Assembly: GCA_036877525.1 (NCBI GenBank)
Contig: JAZGTH010000088.1
Location: 3,420,001 to 3,484,000 of the forward strand
Direction of reading: 5' to 3'
From: Chromobotia macracanthus
Taxonomy: Eukaryota > Chordata > Actinopteri > Cypriniformes > Botiidae
DNA length: 64,000 bases
Both the position numbers and the translations under genes were made by a program. Under the pieces are notes generated by a model that made no database searches, was not told the origin of the DNA, and was given only the letters and a program-made list of their open reading frames with translations. Below, piece by piece: positions 1 to 12,557 of the stretch (position 1 is its first letter; each line of letters begins with the position of its first letter).

Positions 1-141
1 GAAAAGGTCATATTGGCTGTCGCCGTGCCCTCTGTGAGCATTAACACTCATCAGCAGTCTGATAGCAAGAAAACCTGCAGACCGGCACTCTGAATCCTGC
101 ATACAGAATGAGCTTCCACAAACAATTCTGCAAAAGTCCCT

Positions 142-434
142 CCAGCTAACAATTTAAAGTTTTAAGAATGTTTCCCTAACGTTTCCATGAAGTAATACTT
201 TGAAAGTATTACCATTACTGCTTGGTTATAAAAATGTTTAAACCTTTTTTAAATTCTGTAACATTATTAAAACATTCCATTAACAACTTAAGAATAACAT
301 TTCTGATATATGACATATAACGTTAGAAACATTCTACTAACGTAACTGCAAGAACTTTTTTGATGACTTCAATGGGAATTTTTAGAGACTAATTGCCAAT
401 GAGAGACGTTCTGAGAAGTTTCCTGTTAGCTGGG
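142..434 (+). mobile_element. CAGCTAACA-family MITE copy, near full length
   Basis: End A begins CCAGCTAACAATTTAAAG and the right end closes CCTGTTAGCTGGG, giving the family's inverted termini. The interior carries the usual decayed AACGTT blocks and a GATATATGACATATAA centre. No coding capacity is visible. Neither a 2-bp nor a long flanking duplication is evident. Confidence 0.85.
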
Positions 435-1353
435 TTTGTAAGCTACTTCTGCTCGATATTCAGTGATGTGCACTTTGTTTCCCTTTGGGGACGGAGATCC
501 CTTTGAAAGATATATAATACACTTTTGGGAATAATTTTCCATGCCTTTCAGCGCATTGGATGCGTGTTGCAATACAACCTGATAGCTGTTGAAGGATGAC
601 ATATTTATAATGTACACCCAGAGATGAGGAAGCGGAAGAAACTGTTGCATAAATCACATTTCAGCAGCTACCGGTGACTGGAATGTAAATGTTTGATTTA
701 ACACATAAATATTTAATCCACAAGACAAAGCAGGATAAACGCACAGAATGATTCAAAAGCACAGACAGCGAGTTAATAGATGTGAAATTGGTGATATTTT
801 TTGCCCTTCTTGTGCTTTTCTGGTGGTGACAGCGTCTGACAAATAATTAATCTTATGCGGCGCTCGTCGAGCCTTCGACCAAATATGGATTTCCAATTTG
901 CATAGTTCAGCCTGCGTTTTGTCATAGAGCTGCAGTTCAAACAGGTCTAGAGATGAGGCTACTCCACTATTTATATCTGGAGTGAAGGGGGCTGGCATGA
1001 CAAGAATTAGGATTCGAATCGATGGTCCAATGGCGCATAGGGGACAGGAGTCTTTATTCAAATGAGTATAATTGATTGGTCACCCTTTTGATTTACATAT
1101 AAATGAAACCTTTTATCAGTCTGTCCACCTGTTTGAACCTCATCATGAGCCGTTTCCCTTTGAGAGATGTGACGAGGTGTTGGTCCCTTTTCGCACATCA
1201 ATGAGGGAGGTTTGCCTGCATGGTCTCGGGTTCGACATCACAAAGTTCTTTGTATTCGGTGGGGGTCCGCACACCAGAAATGAGATATTTGGGTGACTCC
1301 TCGGCAAATGAAACATCTGCCTCTTGGGGGGAGAGAATCAGCAGTAGCCAGTA
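435..1353. other. Unassigned unique sequence
   Basis: No repeat of a recognised family and no convincing gene. Short open frames occur on both strands between about 750 and 1300, but they show no recognisable domain, splice context or length that would set them apart from chance. Confidence 0.4.
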
Positions 1354-1402
1354 CCCAGCTAACAGGAAACGTTCTCAGAACGTTGGCTAACGTTCTCTAA
1401 TC
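1354..1402 (-). mobile_element. CAGCTAACA-family fragment, end B only
   Basis: A clean end B (CCCAGCTAACAGGAAACG, then GTTCTCAGAACGTTGGCTAACG) runs about 49 bases and then stops matching. The remainder of the element is missing, so this is a truncated copy. Confidence 0.8.
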
Positions 1403-1960
1403 TTAATCTTGATGAAATATTTTTATTCTACTTCTGGTGGTAAAAAAGGAGAGATTATGATCCCAAAATCAATGTTAGTGATTTCTGTTATTAATATTAA
1501 ATGTGTTTTGATGTTTAATAACCTCAACAGCACTAAGTGCTATATTTTCAGCATTTAAATTGTGTATAAACATAATAATTACTCCTTTATTGTTTATTAT
1601 TGTGTTGTCACATTACATTACATAAGTCAAAACGACTGTTATGAATCATTACCTTAACACATTCTGTATGTAATTTCATCTTTCATTCAGCAGTCACTTA
1701 ATCTCCTTCATGTATTCTCTCTGCACCTTATTTACATTCTGTTTTGTCTACATTTGTGAGAATTTCATAACAATAAGTTTTGTTTTTACAACAATTAATT
1801 TCACAAGGCCTTTTGATTGCCAGGAGAAATTGATTTTACACTGTAACAATGTTGTGTTAGCTTGGGAAAATATGTAAAAAAAAATATAATTTGTTTTATG
1901 TATTAACTTCTATACTAATTGATTTACTCAATTCAACATGTTTTTATTAAAGCTTTTATA
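1403..1960. other. AT-rich unassigned sequence
   Basis: AT-rich sequence between the truncated MITE end and the AT microsatellite. I see no gene and no recognised repeat in it. Confidence 0.4.
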
Positions 1961-1962
1961 TT

Positions 1963-1968
<6 letters not shown>

Positions 1969-2051
<83 letters not shown>

Positions 2052-2054
2052 TAT
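1969..2054. repeat. (AT)n microsatellite
   Basis: About 85 bases of almost pure AT dinucleotide, interrupted by two ACAT variants. It gives rise to a meaningless Tyr-Ile open frame. Confidence 0.95.
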
Positions 2055-2111
2055 TTATAGGTATATATAGGTTTTTTTTAACAAATGAAAGTAATTTTTA
2101 AGGTAGAAATA

Positions 2112-2382
2112 CCCAGCTAACAATTTTAGGTTGTAAGAATGTTTCCCTAACGTTTCCATTAAGTGACAAAAACATTAAGTGTTATTTTGAAACACTGAAA
2201 AGTCCAGTTTTTTAGACATTGTATTAACATTATTGCTTTTAAATCTGTAATGTTTTTAAAATGTTCCACCAACTACTTAGGAACAACATGTTTGATATAT
2301 AACATTAAAAAGTTCTGCTAGCATTACTGCAAGAACTTTTTGAAAGCATCCAACGTTCTGAGGATGTTCGCTGTTAGCTGGG
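2112..2382 (+). mobile_element. CAGCTAACA-family MITE copy, near full length
   Basis: Opens with a perfect end A (CCCAGCTAACAATTTTAGG, TTGTAAGAATG) and closes CTGTTAGCTGGG. The middle has AACATTATTGC and GATATATAACATT typical of the family. Flanking dinucleotides are TA on the left and GA on the right, so no target-site duplication is preserved. Confidence 0.9.
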
Positions 2383-3438
2383 GAGCTTCTCAGGTAACAG
2401 CTGAATGAGTTTACTTGTTAGAGTGTATGCATACAGGAAATCATTAATTTTACCACAGACTGTATTATCAGGAGTGACACTGCTCTCCTTTGCTCTTTTA
2501 TGCATCTTATTTAGGTCATAAGACCTCATTTAATTGTCATTTCGTTACGCGATGAGCCGTGACTAGCGCTCAATCCGAGCTCTCCGGGAGTTTACAGGTG
2601 ATTAGGTTAATCACTTTTGATGATGGTTGAGTCATAATTACTTCACTGTTCAGGCGAAGGCAGACATGAATTATATGATCTTGAATCCTAAACAACCTTA
2701 CAAGTATTTGAATGAATATGAGAGCAAATAAAACTCTTTAGTTTCACCATGTCTTCAGGCGATAAGATTTATTCAGTAAGTGGGAACTGCATTCAAATAA
2801 ATTAATAAATTAAACAACTTAACATGAAAAAGTTGATATTGAGTTCATATTGAAATCTATTTTTCACAGAAGAAACATCTGAGAAGTAGAATAATTCAGC
2901 AAAGGTCTCTGTTTGCCGTCTGTTAAATTTAATTGCTGTCTAGGAAATGTATGAACATGAACTTTATTTACGGTCACAATTCGTTTTTTTGGGTGGACCA
3001 AAGAGGAAAGACATGATGCCCACATACCACACACACACACACAGCCATTAATATAATAATGACTATTTATACAGATGACAGCCATCCAGGGTTATAATTC
3101 ATGTAATGTCTAGAGACAGCTCTTCTGTGCTGCAGAAGTGACACATCACAGATGGTGTGGATTAGACAGCACAGGGTCAACAGAGATGACCTCAGCCTCC
3201 GCTCGGCCTGCTGGAACTCTCAGCTACAGCTGAGCTCCTACAGCCAAACCCTGAATTGAGATTTACAGATAGACGGAGATCAGACACACACAGATCAGAC
3301 TTGATATATTCAGACCCTCTGAGGAACCAGCAACCTCTTATCAAATGCAAGAGCCCCACAGATGTGTTGCTGCTCAGAGTGAAGAGAAGGAAACATTTTG
3401 CGTTTTCAATGCTGGATTTCTGACATCAGAAACGTTTC
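2383..3438. other. Unassigned sequence with short (CA)n
   Basis: Mixed-composition sequence with a short CA run near 3028-3042. The stretch 2545-2660 is richer in GC and contains a GGTGATTAGGTTAATCAC palindrome-like motif, which could be a homeodomain-type site, but nothing firm can be called. Confidence 0.35.
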
Positions 3439-3633
3439 CTCAGCTAACAAGTGTAGGTTGTAAGAATGTTTCCCCAACATTTCCATTAAGTAAATGATAT
3501 ATGATAAATAACGCAAAACAAAAATTCTACACACATCACTGCAAGAACGATCAGTTGATAACTTTGAGAGAACTTTGGGAGAACTTTTAGAGAATGTTAG
3601 CCAATGTTCTGAGAACATTCCTTGTTGGCTGGG
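3439..3633 (+). mobile_element. CAGCTAACA-family MITE, internally deleted
   Basis: Starts TCAGCTAACAAGTGTAGG and ends CTTGTTGGCTGGG. About 195 bp long: both ends are retained but roughly 150 bp of the interior, including the GGTTATAAGAACG block, is missing. Confidence 0.85.
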
Positions 3634-4611
3634 TCTCACAGAGGCCAGCAAAATCCGTCAGCGATTGGTAAATTTTACCTACGACCTGGTGGAGTCTTAA
3701 ATTTTTCAGAGTAAATTTCAGCAGTACTTGGGCTTCACCGACATCCAGCTGGGAACTCGCAAGAACCCAGAAATAGAAACTAAGGTGTACTTCAACAATC
3801 ATTTTACACACAATGCACACAGTATAATGATATTCCCAAAACGACCACGAAGGAGTATTGCTTTTGGATTGTGTGACCTGTGAAGAGCTATTTTAACCAC
3901 AGTCTAGTACAGGGTTGTGACACTGAAGGCTGTATGTGTCAGAAAGGTGTTAGAACAAACAAACTGTTTCTGCAGTTAGTTTCTTAACAGGGTTCCAAGT
4001 GTATGGAATTACTGTACAGTTTATTTGTTGTAAGATATGTGAGCAGAGCAAGGACACAAATCTCATTTTAATATCAAGCGTTTTCACACTCACTGTGATT
4101 GACTCGAACCCGAGTTTAATTACACCCCCGTCCTCCTCCCTCCACAGGTATCCACACATTATATTATTAGGCACCTAACTGCAGTACACTTGCGTCATCA
4201 ACACCTTTGTGGGTTCGAGTGGCAGCTGTTTAGCTGGATAATGACCAGACCCACACAGAATCTGCACATGGTAATTGGGAAGCCAATATATCCTACAGTG
4301 TGACATGTTATATTCTAACTACTGCTATTTTATAGCGCAGAAAAGTCTGCGGATTTAATCTGGGCCTGAAAATGATTAAGGAAAAGAAAGACACCAAAAT
4401 CAAATGTTTCTGCTTACATTTTGACTTTTACATTTATTTCTCTCCTTTTTAATTTTTTTTTAAGCAAACACACACAGAACGGCACTTGATTCTGCTGTGG
4501 ATGCGTCGCAGGAAATACAAAACTTACCAAAAGCCTTTGTAAGAAATCAGCCTGCAGCTCTGCTTTCAAGACAACATGCTCAGTAATGTTTTCTTTGTTT
4601 ATTTAAATGGC
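3634..4611. other. Unassigned sequence
   Basis: No recognised repeat or gene. Open frames of up to about 80 codons on the minus strand overlap the neighbouring MITE or are unremarkable. Confidence 0.35.
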
Positions 4612-4670
4612 TTTATATTTATTCATTTAGCAGATGCTTTTATGCAAAGCCACTTACAAATGAGAAACAT
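4612..4670 (-). mobile_element. SINE/LINE-type 3' tail fragment
   Basis: Reads (plus strand) ATTCATTTAGCAGATGCTTT followed by ATGCAAAGCCACTTACAAATG. This matches the reverse complement of the 3' tail shared by several teleost tRNA-derived SINEs and their LINE partners (consensus-like GCTTTGGATAAAAGCGTCTG). No tRNA-like head is visible here. Confidence 0.65.
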
Positions 4671-4793
4671 CTTCATCAAACCACAATCAATACTGCTTCA
4701 CAAATGCAGTTTTCAATTTTTTTTCATACCATTTCAAAATCTTTCTGTTTTCACATGAGTTCTCTTTTAAAGAACTAAAGCTTTAATGTGAAC

Positions 4794-5144
4794 CTAACTA
4801 ACAGTTTTAGATTGTAAGAATGTTTTCCAAACGTTTCCATTAATTAACAAAAACAATTTATGCTGAAAGTTCTCGAAATGTTTAAAACATCCAGTTGTTT
4901 AGATGTTGTATTAACATTATTGCTTAGATATAAGAATGTTATTCAAACTTTTACTCTGTAACGTTTTTAAAATGTTACACTATACAATTAAGAACAATGT
5001 TTTTGATATATATGATATATAATACAAAAAAAATTCTACTAATGTTACTCCATGAACATTCTTTGAGAGAACTTTGAGAGAACTTGAGAACTTTGAGAGA
5101 ACTTTTAGAGAACGTTAGCCAATGTTCTGAGAATGTTAGCTGGG
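4794..5144 (+). mobile_element. CAGCTAACA-family MITE copy with degraded left end
   Basis: Left end reads CTAACTAACAGTTTTAG; the right end is intact (GTTAGCTGGG). The stretch 5061-5104 repeats an ACTTTGAGAGA-like unit three to four times, a local tandem expansion of the block found once in other copies. Confidence 0.85.
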
Positions 5145-5627
5145 AAAACTTCATCTGAATTGTCATCATGACCAGATTTTCTCCTTCTTCACCTTCCACC
5201 CCATGTAGTATTTTGATGTACTGTTAAACCCCTTAAGAACTGTATCACTGAACTCGCGCTGCAACCCTGCCCTCAGTTCAACCTGCTCAGAGGGCTTTAT
5301 TCATTGGACGGATCCCTGAGGGACATTCCCCCCCCCACAGCAGTTATTGAGAGCGCTGTACACAGAGGTTTTATACTCATCCTCTGAGAAGCTCTGCTGA
5401 TAGATGTTCCTCAGCTTATCAATGACTTGATCGATCGCTGGGGCCGATTCTTCCACTTTGACTTCTAAGCACATCCGTTTTAATCCCGCTCAGGAAGTGT
5501 GGCTGTGAGGTGAGGAGAAAGGAAGGAAACGAGTGGGTCGAGAGTGTCACTTGAGATAAGAAGCTGTATGGATGGAGGGCAACTCCTGAGACATCTTCAT
5601 ATCCCTCTATATATCCAGTACTATCTT

Positions 5628-5957
5628 CCCCAGCTAACAATTTTTAGGTTTCTGTAACATTTCAATTAAGTAACCAAAACATTAAAAACATTATTTGATA
5701 TTCTAGGAATGCTCAAAACGTATTAATTGTATTAATGTATTAATAAAGTTGTATTAATGTTATTGCTTGGTTATGAGAGCAGCATTCAAACGCAATTTTT
5801 TAAAATTCTGTAACTTTTTAAAACGTTTCACTAACAACTTAAGAGTAATATTTTTGATATATGAAATATAACGTTTTAAAAAATGTTTTTGATTTACTTT
5901 AACAGAACGCTTAGAGAGCATTAGCCAATGCTCTGAGAACGCTCCTTGTTAGCTGTG
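5628..5957 (+). mobile_element. CAGCTAACA-family MITE copy
   Basis: Starts CCCAGCTAACAATTTTTAGG and ends CCTTGTTAGCTGTG. Full-length layout with the central GATATATGAAATATAACG block and a GCTTGGTTATGAGAGC segment. Confidence 0.88.
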
Positions 5958-6486
5958 TCAGCCCTCAGATAGTGTCTCTTTTTGAAGTGTAGTCAATATA
6001 ATGCGTGTTTGTGTTGAAGAAAATATGGTTTGGAATATCATAAGTAAATAAAAAAGATTTATTTCTATATAAACCGTTTTTTTTCTGCAGTATATAAATA
6101 ATAAAGCAACAGAATGCAATTTTGTTAATAACATAAACATGAGATTAGCAGTCAAACTTTTCAAATAAACTTCAAGATGTCACATAATATACAACAGATC
6201 CGAGTAAGTTAATGAGGTAAAACATGTTCGTCCATGAACCATTAGTAACATCAAATATACATTAGCACACTGAAATTAATTAAAACACGTCTTCTAAACT
6301 CCACTCCATACTATCAACACAAACAGTTTCATTAACTCTTCAGCTTCTGTTTGTGTTTGATGCTAAAACTGCTGTACAGTGTCGACTGGTCAATGAAAAC
6401 AAACTGTAAGTGGCAAATCAGTTGTTACTTTTAGTTTTCCAATAACTATCCGATTACCAAACTACAATATAGATAAGACAGGTAGA
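5958..6486. other. AT-rich unassigned sequence
   Basis: No gene or recognised repeat seen. Confidence 0.4.
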
Positions 6487-6775
6487 CCCAGCTAACAGAG
6501 AACGTTCTCAGAACATTGGCTAACGTTCTCTAATAGTTCTCATCTAAAAATAGTTCTCAACATTATCCAAAAATGTTCTTGCAGTAACTTTAGTAGAATG
6601 TTGTTTAACATTATATAATATATCATATATTTCAAAATTTATATTTTCAAGTTGTGAGTGGAACCTGTTATGAACCTAAATGTTATAGAATAAATGTTGC
6701 TAGAATTTATAAAAAAAATTTACATTTTTGTTGCTTAAACGAAAACGTTGTTACAACCTAAAATTTTTAGCTGGG
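6487..6775 (-). mobile_element. CAGCTAACA-family MITE copy with 2-bp duplication
   Basis: End B first (CCCAGCTAACAGAGAACG), closing with end A reversed (AACCTAAAATTTTTAGCTGGG, split across the boundary). The flanking dinucleotide is GA on both sides, consistent with a 2-bp target-site duplication. Confidence 0.9.
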
Positions 6776-7422
6776 GATATTATGGTTTAAAAACCATAAA
6801 AAATCTTTAAAAAAGTGTTTCTGAATATTTTTTATCTGGCACAAATTTTCCATTTATTGAAGACATTTCTCCAATTACCAGAAGAGCTCATAATTATCAT
6901 TACATTTATTTTTGTAGATGGCACCTCTATCGTAGACTGCACAGCTTGGTGGATTACTGGAGGTAATTATCTGCAAGACAAAGAAGACAAGATGGCCATT
7001 GACTTCAGGTGGACGCGTTCAAGGCTAGCTTGTCTTCATTTATGGAGATCGACATGGTTGACCAATGCAATTATCCAGAGGCTTATTAGTGCTGCTTTAT
7101 AATTGCAAAACCTGCCACCATGTTGCTCGAGTCTTGTAAGTAGTTTCAGTGCTGCTGTGCAGTTAATAACGTGTTTTGAGTCGATCTGCTTTAAGGCTGC
7201 TGAGTTTTCTTAGTGTATGTGTGGTGTTTGCTTACAAGTCCCAATCGAAGAACCTTCTGGTCCCTAGATGTGGTTCGGGTACATCTTAAAAGTAAGTCTA
7301 TGTGATTGTTTTTTCATTCTATTTATACCAAACAAAAACAATAAGAGTAATACCTCAACTCTCCTCAACAACACTTTGAGGTATCATTTATATCATAGCA
7401 TAAATGATGTAGGATGAGTTAT
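6776..7422. other. Unassigned sequence
   Basis: Contains a pyrimidine-rich run ending TTTTTGTAG at about 6917 followed by an open block and a GAGGTAATT, which superficially resembles a 44-bp exon. I do not call it, as both splice signals are ordinary in such AT-rich DNA. Confidence 0.25.
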
Positions 7423-7700
7423 CCAGCTAACAATTTTAGGTTGTAAAAATGTTTCCCTAATGTTTCACAAAAATGTTATAAATGTTATTTTGAAAGCCCC
7501 AGCAACATTTAATACCTTCCTTTTTTTTGTATTAACCTAATTGCTTGGTAACATTATTAACTTGATAAAGTTCTGTAACGTTTTAAACATCTCACTAACA
7601 AAGAATAATGCTTTTGATAGCAAGAACGTTTTTTGTTAACTTTGAGGGAACTTTTGGACAATGTTTTCCAATGTTCTGAGAACGTTCACTGTTAGTTGGG
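7423..7700 (+). mobile_element. CAGCTAACA-family MITE copy
   Basis: Starts CCAGCTAACAATTTTAGG and ends CACTGTTAGTTGGG. The central GATATAT block is shortened to TTTTGATAGCAAG, so a short internal deletion has occurred. Confidence 0.87.
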
Positions 7701-8789
7701 GTTTGACTTAATAGTCGGCCATAAACAATGGATTTAAGACAAAACCTGCAAACAAATATATATGTTCTAGCTGTCATGATGGAATAAATTTGCATATATC
7801 CAGCTAAAATATATTCACAAACCGCATACATATTAGTTGCTCCTGGCTTAGCATCTCATGTCCATAACAAAGGCTAATAAACCTTTGAAGCTGAGAGCCA
7901 CAGTTAACTAATTAAACCTCCAGAGTGGAGCTGTGCATTGAACTCCAGTGAAAGAGGAAAGTTCTGAGAGAGACGTTATTCCAGTGCAACCAGAACCACG
8001 GAGATCCGACTTGAGGTTTGATTGGTTCAGAACTGTGTGTGAATGATGACTGAGGACCCGAGAGAGAGAAATCGATTAAACTCTGTGGGATTCTTGTTTT
8101 TTCGCTTTGTGATTTCAGTTATATTTTTCAACCAAAGTAAGATTAAATTTTAAAGCAAAATACAACAGAAGTCTTTATGAGAAATCATATGCATGTACTG
8201 ATTTACAAATGCACAGATTCATGCATTCAAAATTTCATATATCAAGCTACTGTATGTAGTGTTGATGTAAATTCAATATTAAACATTCTCATTTATGCAT
8301 ATGCATTTGCTACAGGAACAGAAACATGAAATGCTTCTTCAAAGATTGTGTTTAATTTTGTTTTTATGTAAACTTTTATCACAGAAACCATTTTAGGGGC
8401 ATTTCGCAATTTAACATATAGATTATTGAAGTGTGTTCATCTGTAACTAGGGGACAGATTCTTAATTCTGCTATATTAGAGGTGACTAGTAAAGCCAGTG
8501 GGTCCTTTTACAATATTTGGCAGTTAATTCTGTATGAGGTTTAGATATTAAGAACATCTGTGGCTGATTCAGACCAAAAGAAACAGAAACATTCGAGCTC
8601 ATGAAAATGCAGTTTGGTATGCGCCATATGACTGTTCAATTTCAATCTTAAAAATGCAATAAAACGTCAACTCACACTGAACATGACACATATGCATAAA
8701 TGACTCTATTTATTTATAGATAGATTCTATGTATTTATAGGAAAGCAGTGTAATGGTCATGCAAAAGGCAAAATTACTATAATACGTTT
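7701..8789. other. Unassigned AT-rich sequence
   Basis: No recognised repeat or gene over roughly 1.1 kb. Confidence 0.4.
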
Positions 8790-9015
8790 TCAGAAAGTAG
8801 GGGCCAGAGCTGATTTTATACACAGCTAGTAGGTAAACACTATAACCTAACCCTAGCCCACACTCTAACCCTAACAGAAAACTGTTTGCATTTTTGCAAT
8901 TAAAACAACTTTATTCACTATAATTTTAATAGTGAATAAATAAGCGATATCCCCAAAAGGAGGTTTTGCTGACTTTTGGGCACAAAGTAATCCCCCGCCC
9001 GCACACACACAGAGA
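8790..9015 (+). repeat. Dispersed teleost repeat with CCCTAAC units
   Basis: Contains AACCTAACCCTAGCCC and CTAACCCTAACAG, then AAACTGTTTGCATTTTTGC, a TTTTAATAGTGAATAA block, CCCCAAAAGGAGG and CACAAAGTAATCCCC before a short CA run. This order of motifs resembles a repeat common in fish introns, recalled from memory. The telomere-like units are part of it and are not evidence of a chromosome end. Confidence 0.6.
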
Positions 9016-9736
9016 AAGACAGATTCACTGTGCCACTGGGCTGTTTTGCAGACAATCCTCTAATATTTCATAATGTGCTCATGGAACAAAAAGTCTCAGA
9101 GAGTCACACAGGGCCCGGATACACGGAAGAACTTCCCAAACACTGTGAGATAATAAAAAGCCTCCAACATCTGGAAACATTCATCATAAAGTTGCGTCCA
9201 ATGGCCCCTCTGAAGCTTCTCACAAAAATGAGAAACAAATCAGAAACCGTATTTACATGGTACCTCCCTGACAAAACCATTTCCAGCAGGGAAAGTTAAA
9301 GTGAAATTTTAATCATTAGGTTCCTGGGAAATGCAGGGCTGAATTTGCATATTTTATTTAGTTTTCATTTTTCTGTGCTTGCTACGGCAATATATGCAAG
9401 CCTGCTTACTACATCATGAAATTGTTTCTTAATACCACATCAGACAAATGCTGCACATCATCCTTAATGTGTAACCCAAGGGCTAATAATATTAGCCTGA
9501 AAAGCCTGCACAGATAAATAATAAGTCACCTGGGCTAAACTAATCCTAATCTCACATACTATATTATACTCCACACCCAGAACAAATCTGAATAAGCAAA
9601 GATGGCAGATTTCACATGCAGGGTCACTCTCGTTTTAAAGAGCCTTTGATTGGACAAAATGAGCAACAGCAGTACATGTCATTAATATATTCCAAAATAA
9701 ATTGTATAAATGTTTGAGGAAACACTAACATATTTA
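9016..9736. other. Unassigned sequence
   Basis: Mixed-composition sequence. A plus-strand open frame of 89 codons at 9030-9299 has no recognisable domain and I do not treat it as a gene. Confidence 0.35.
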
Positions 9737-10032
9737 CCCAATCAATATGACAAAATTTTAGGTTGTAAAAACATTCATAATGTTTTCATAACAAACATAA
9801 AAACGTCTTTTTTAAATGTTGTATGAACGCCATGGCTTGGTTATAAGAATGTTAAAAACATTTTATCTGTAACATTTTTAAAACATTTCACTATCTACTT
9901 AAAATTATGTTTTTGATATATGATATATAACATTAAAAACATTCTATCAACATTACTGCATAATGTTAATGCATACTGCGTATGTTTTTGTTACTATGAG
10001 AACTATGAGAGAACGTTTCCTGTTTGCTAAGG
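9737..10032 (+). mobile_element. CAGCTAACA-family MITE copy, degenerate ends
   Basis: Left end has decayed to CCCAATCAATATGACAAAATT before a good TTTTAGGTTGTAAAAAC; the right end is TCCTGTTTGCTAAGG. The interior still aligns through GGTTATAAGAATGTT and GATATATGATATATAACATT. Confidence 0.8.
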
Positions 10033-10343
10033 CTGGCCTCAACACTAACACACATGAGCTGAGAGCCATGAAACTGAAGTTTTGATTGAATAATTCTCTT
10101 ATAGCCTGATGTTATTTTACAATGGCCAATCTCAAGAGCGTGTAGGCAAGAGAAGAGAAGTGACAGTAGATCATTTCTGTCAGCGGACGATAAGAAGCAC
10201 CTCATGCTAATTACAGCCTGTCACTGCTGTCATAAATCAAACATGTTTTTTCTGTGCTGAAATCAAGCAGGACTGTAATCCCTCAAAAGAGCCTGCATTA
10301 GCATTCACATTCATCTCAATGGCTGTGGCTCGTCTGGCGAGTG

Positions 10344-10631
10344 CCCAGCTAACAATTTTAGCTTGTAAGAACGTTTCCCTAATGTTCCCATTAAGTTACA
10401 AAAATTGTAAAAACATGTTATTTTGGAATTTCCAGGAATTTCCACGTTTTTTAGACATTGTATTAACATTATTCAAACTTTATATCTGTAACTTTTTAAA
10501 ACATTTCACTAACATGGTAAGAATAACATTTTTGATATATAATGCATAACGTTCTACTAACGTTACTAACTTGTGAGGCAATGTTTAGAAAACATTAGTC
10601 AATGCTCTGAGAATGTCTCATGGTAGTTGGG
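10344..10631 (+). mobile_element. CAGCTAACA-family MITE copy
   Basis: Perfect end A (CCCAGCTAACAATTTTAG, CTTGTAAGAACG) and right end TGGTAGTTGGG. Shorter than consensus through loss near the GCTTGGTTATAAG block. Confidence 0.88.
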
Positions 10632-11972
10632 GTGGTGAGGAGAGTCGCAGTTATGAGCAACATCTAGTGAAATTTATCTATAGTCAGAAAGGCGAGTGAT
10701 CTTCAGTTAGCTGCATAAAGTAAACAGGCAGTCTTTAAACAGGCGCAGGGGATGAGCTGCAGTTTTGTAATGTGTGTTTTGCATAAGTATACAGTTGGAA
10801 TTGTGTGTTTCACTTGATAGCATAAGCAGTGAAGAGGAGCTGATACAATCTGTGGCTTTTCAGGTGGTTTATCTGTGGGTTGGGTTGGTGAGTGTCAGAT
10901 CTGGGATGAGTAATCTCTGCTGGGGTAATTAACCAGAAGAGGATAGATAGTGATTAAACTGGATTCTGATTCATGTGCCTCATGAATTTGTTTGATTATG
11001 GAAAGAAACAATCAAACTCAGGACACAAAAAACAGGAATTTATTAGCGTGTGTGATGCAACCCAAAAGCAGCAGCTAAAAATGCATAATCATGTTTGTTT
11101 TGTTTTATGGGTAATCTTCTACATCTTAATAAATATGCATAATTTCTTGTTTTTTAATCTCTATGCACAATCACGGAGCACATTTCCTTAAGTATTGTAC
11201 AGTGCAGATTTTTCAACGATTATAGTCAGTGCAAAAAGGTTACTTACCTTACACTGGTACTCTGCTCTGAGCACCATGATTTGTGAATATGGTAAACATT
11301 CAGCACTGTGATTAAACAGTTAGATGGTAATACCATGGTATAGTGTACCGTGTAACTGCCAGTGTACTTTTTTGCACATAATTGTTGATAAAAAAACGTT
11401 CTCTTGGGAAGCTTAATGTAACATTTAGGCTATATTAGTATGCATAATTTGAAATTAAAAACAAAATATAGTACATCATATTTGGAAGATTCTTGTTCCA
11501 GACATTAACATTACCATTGCTCAGTAAAGCATGTAAAGAAAACAGTTACCATGGTGACAGAAGATCTGTGTAATTGGAAAGTAGGACAGCAGTTTTATGA
11601 ATTGATCATTTTTGGATGCACACTACACGAAAATGAATCTCAAACAAGGGAGAGATTTGAGTATATCTGAAGAGTTGGCCACAACAGGGCTCAACAGACT
11701 GTAGAATAATGAAGCTCTGGTCCGAAGTCAAATTCAGAATTTTTTTTTCTGAGGATTCTGTACGTGAGTGAGTGATGTGACAGCTCATGAGAAAACTCTC
11801 ACTATGAACGAAGCTGTCCATGTTGCAAGCCAGCATTGATTATAATGCAGTGTAGATAGACGTCATTTGCAACAAATGAATCAAGTATTTGTGTACTTGT
11901 GTAGAGTTTGTTTCTGTAATTTCAGTAATATCTTCTGAGAAAATCCATCAATCACTCTTCATACACCAGTTT
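10632..11972. other. Unassigned sequence
   Basis: About 1.3 kb without a recognised repeat. Open frames of about 70 codons on both strands look random. Confidence 0.35.
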
Positions 11973-12266
11973 CCCAGCTAACAGGGAACGTTCTCTAAAA
12001 GTTCTCTCGAGGTTATCAAAAAAGTTCCTGCAATAATGTCAGTAGAGCAATTGTATATAACATATACACCTCACTTGTTATTGCAATGTTTTAAAAATGT
12101 TACAGAATTTAAAAATAAAATTGAACAACGTTCTCATAACCAGGCAATAATGTCATCTAAAATACAACATCTGAAAAGGATGTTTTGAACGTTTCTAGAA
12201 CTTTTGAACTTTTCAACATTTTGTTACTTTATGGAAATTTTAGGGAAACCTAAAGTTGTTAGCTGA
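11973..12266 (-). mobile_element. CAGCTAACA-family MITE copy, possible short flank duplication
   Basis: End B first (CCCAGCTAACAGGGAACG) and end A reversed at the right (AAAGTTGTTAGCTGAG). Immediately left is ATCACTCTTCATACACCAG and immediately right GATCACTTCATAGAGCAGG: about 15 of 20 positions agree when two bases are gapped. This may be a fifth, shorter case of the X-element-X' arrangement. Confidence 0.88.
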
Positions 12267-12557
12267 GAGATCACTTCATAGAGCAGGACCAACAATATGA
12301 GCAGTAATATGTGACCCTGAAAGATCTTCACCTCAGCTCTTTATAAAGAGATTAGAAGCTTGCTAAGCTCATTTTATGCTGTGTGCAGTACAGATTGACA
12401 GTCGTGTTGTGTGGAGTATTGGGTTACTGTCGAGGGCACTAGAGGTGGGATGAGACTGACCCTGTGGAAGATTCTTGCACACTCAGCATCCCTGCATACT
12501 GAAACCAGCCTGTTATCACAGCCAGACACAACGTTTGTGCTAATACACTGACATTGA
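12267..12557. other. Unassigned sequence
   Basis: Nothing recognised. Confidence 0.35.

Noticed and set aside
753..1296. Protein gene on either strand in the first 1.3 kb
   Set aside because: Two short frames, 102 and 74 codons, without domains or splice support.
1919..2101. Tyr-Ile-rich open frame
   Set aside because: Produced by the (AT)n microsatellite.
8843..8880. Interstitial telomere or chromosome end
   Set aside because: The CCCTAAC units are few and imperfect and belong to a dispersed fish intron repeat.
10344..10631. TG 2-bp target-site duplication for this copy
   Set aside because: On checking the exact end, the right flank begins GT, not TG.
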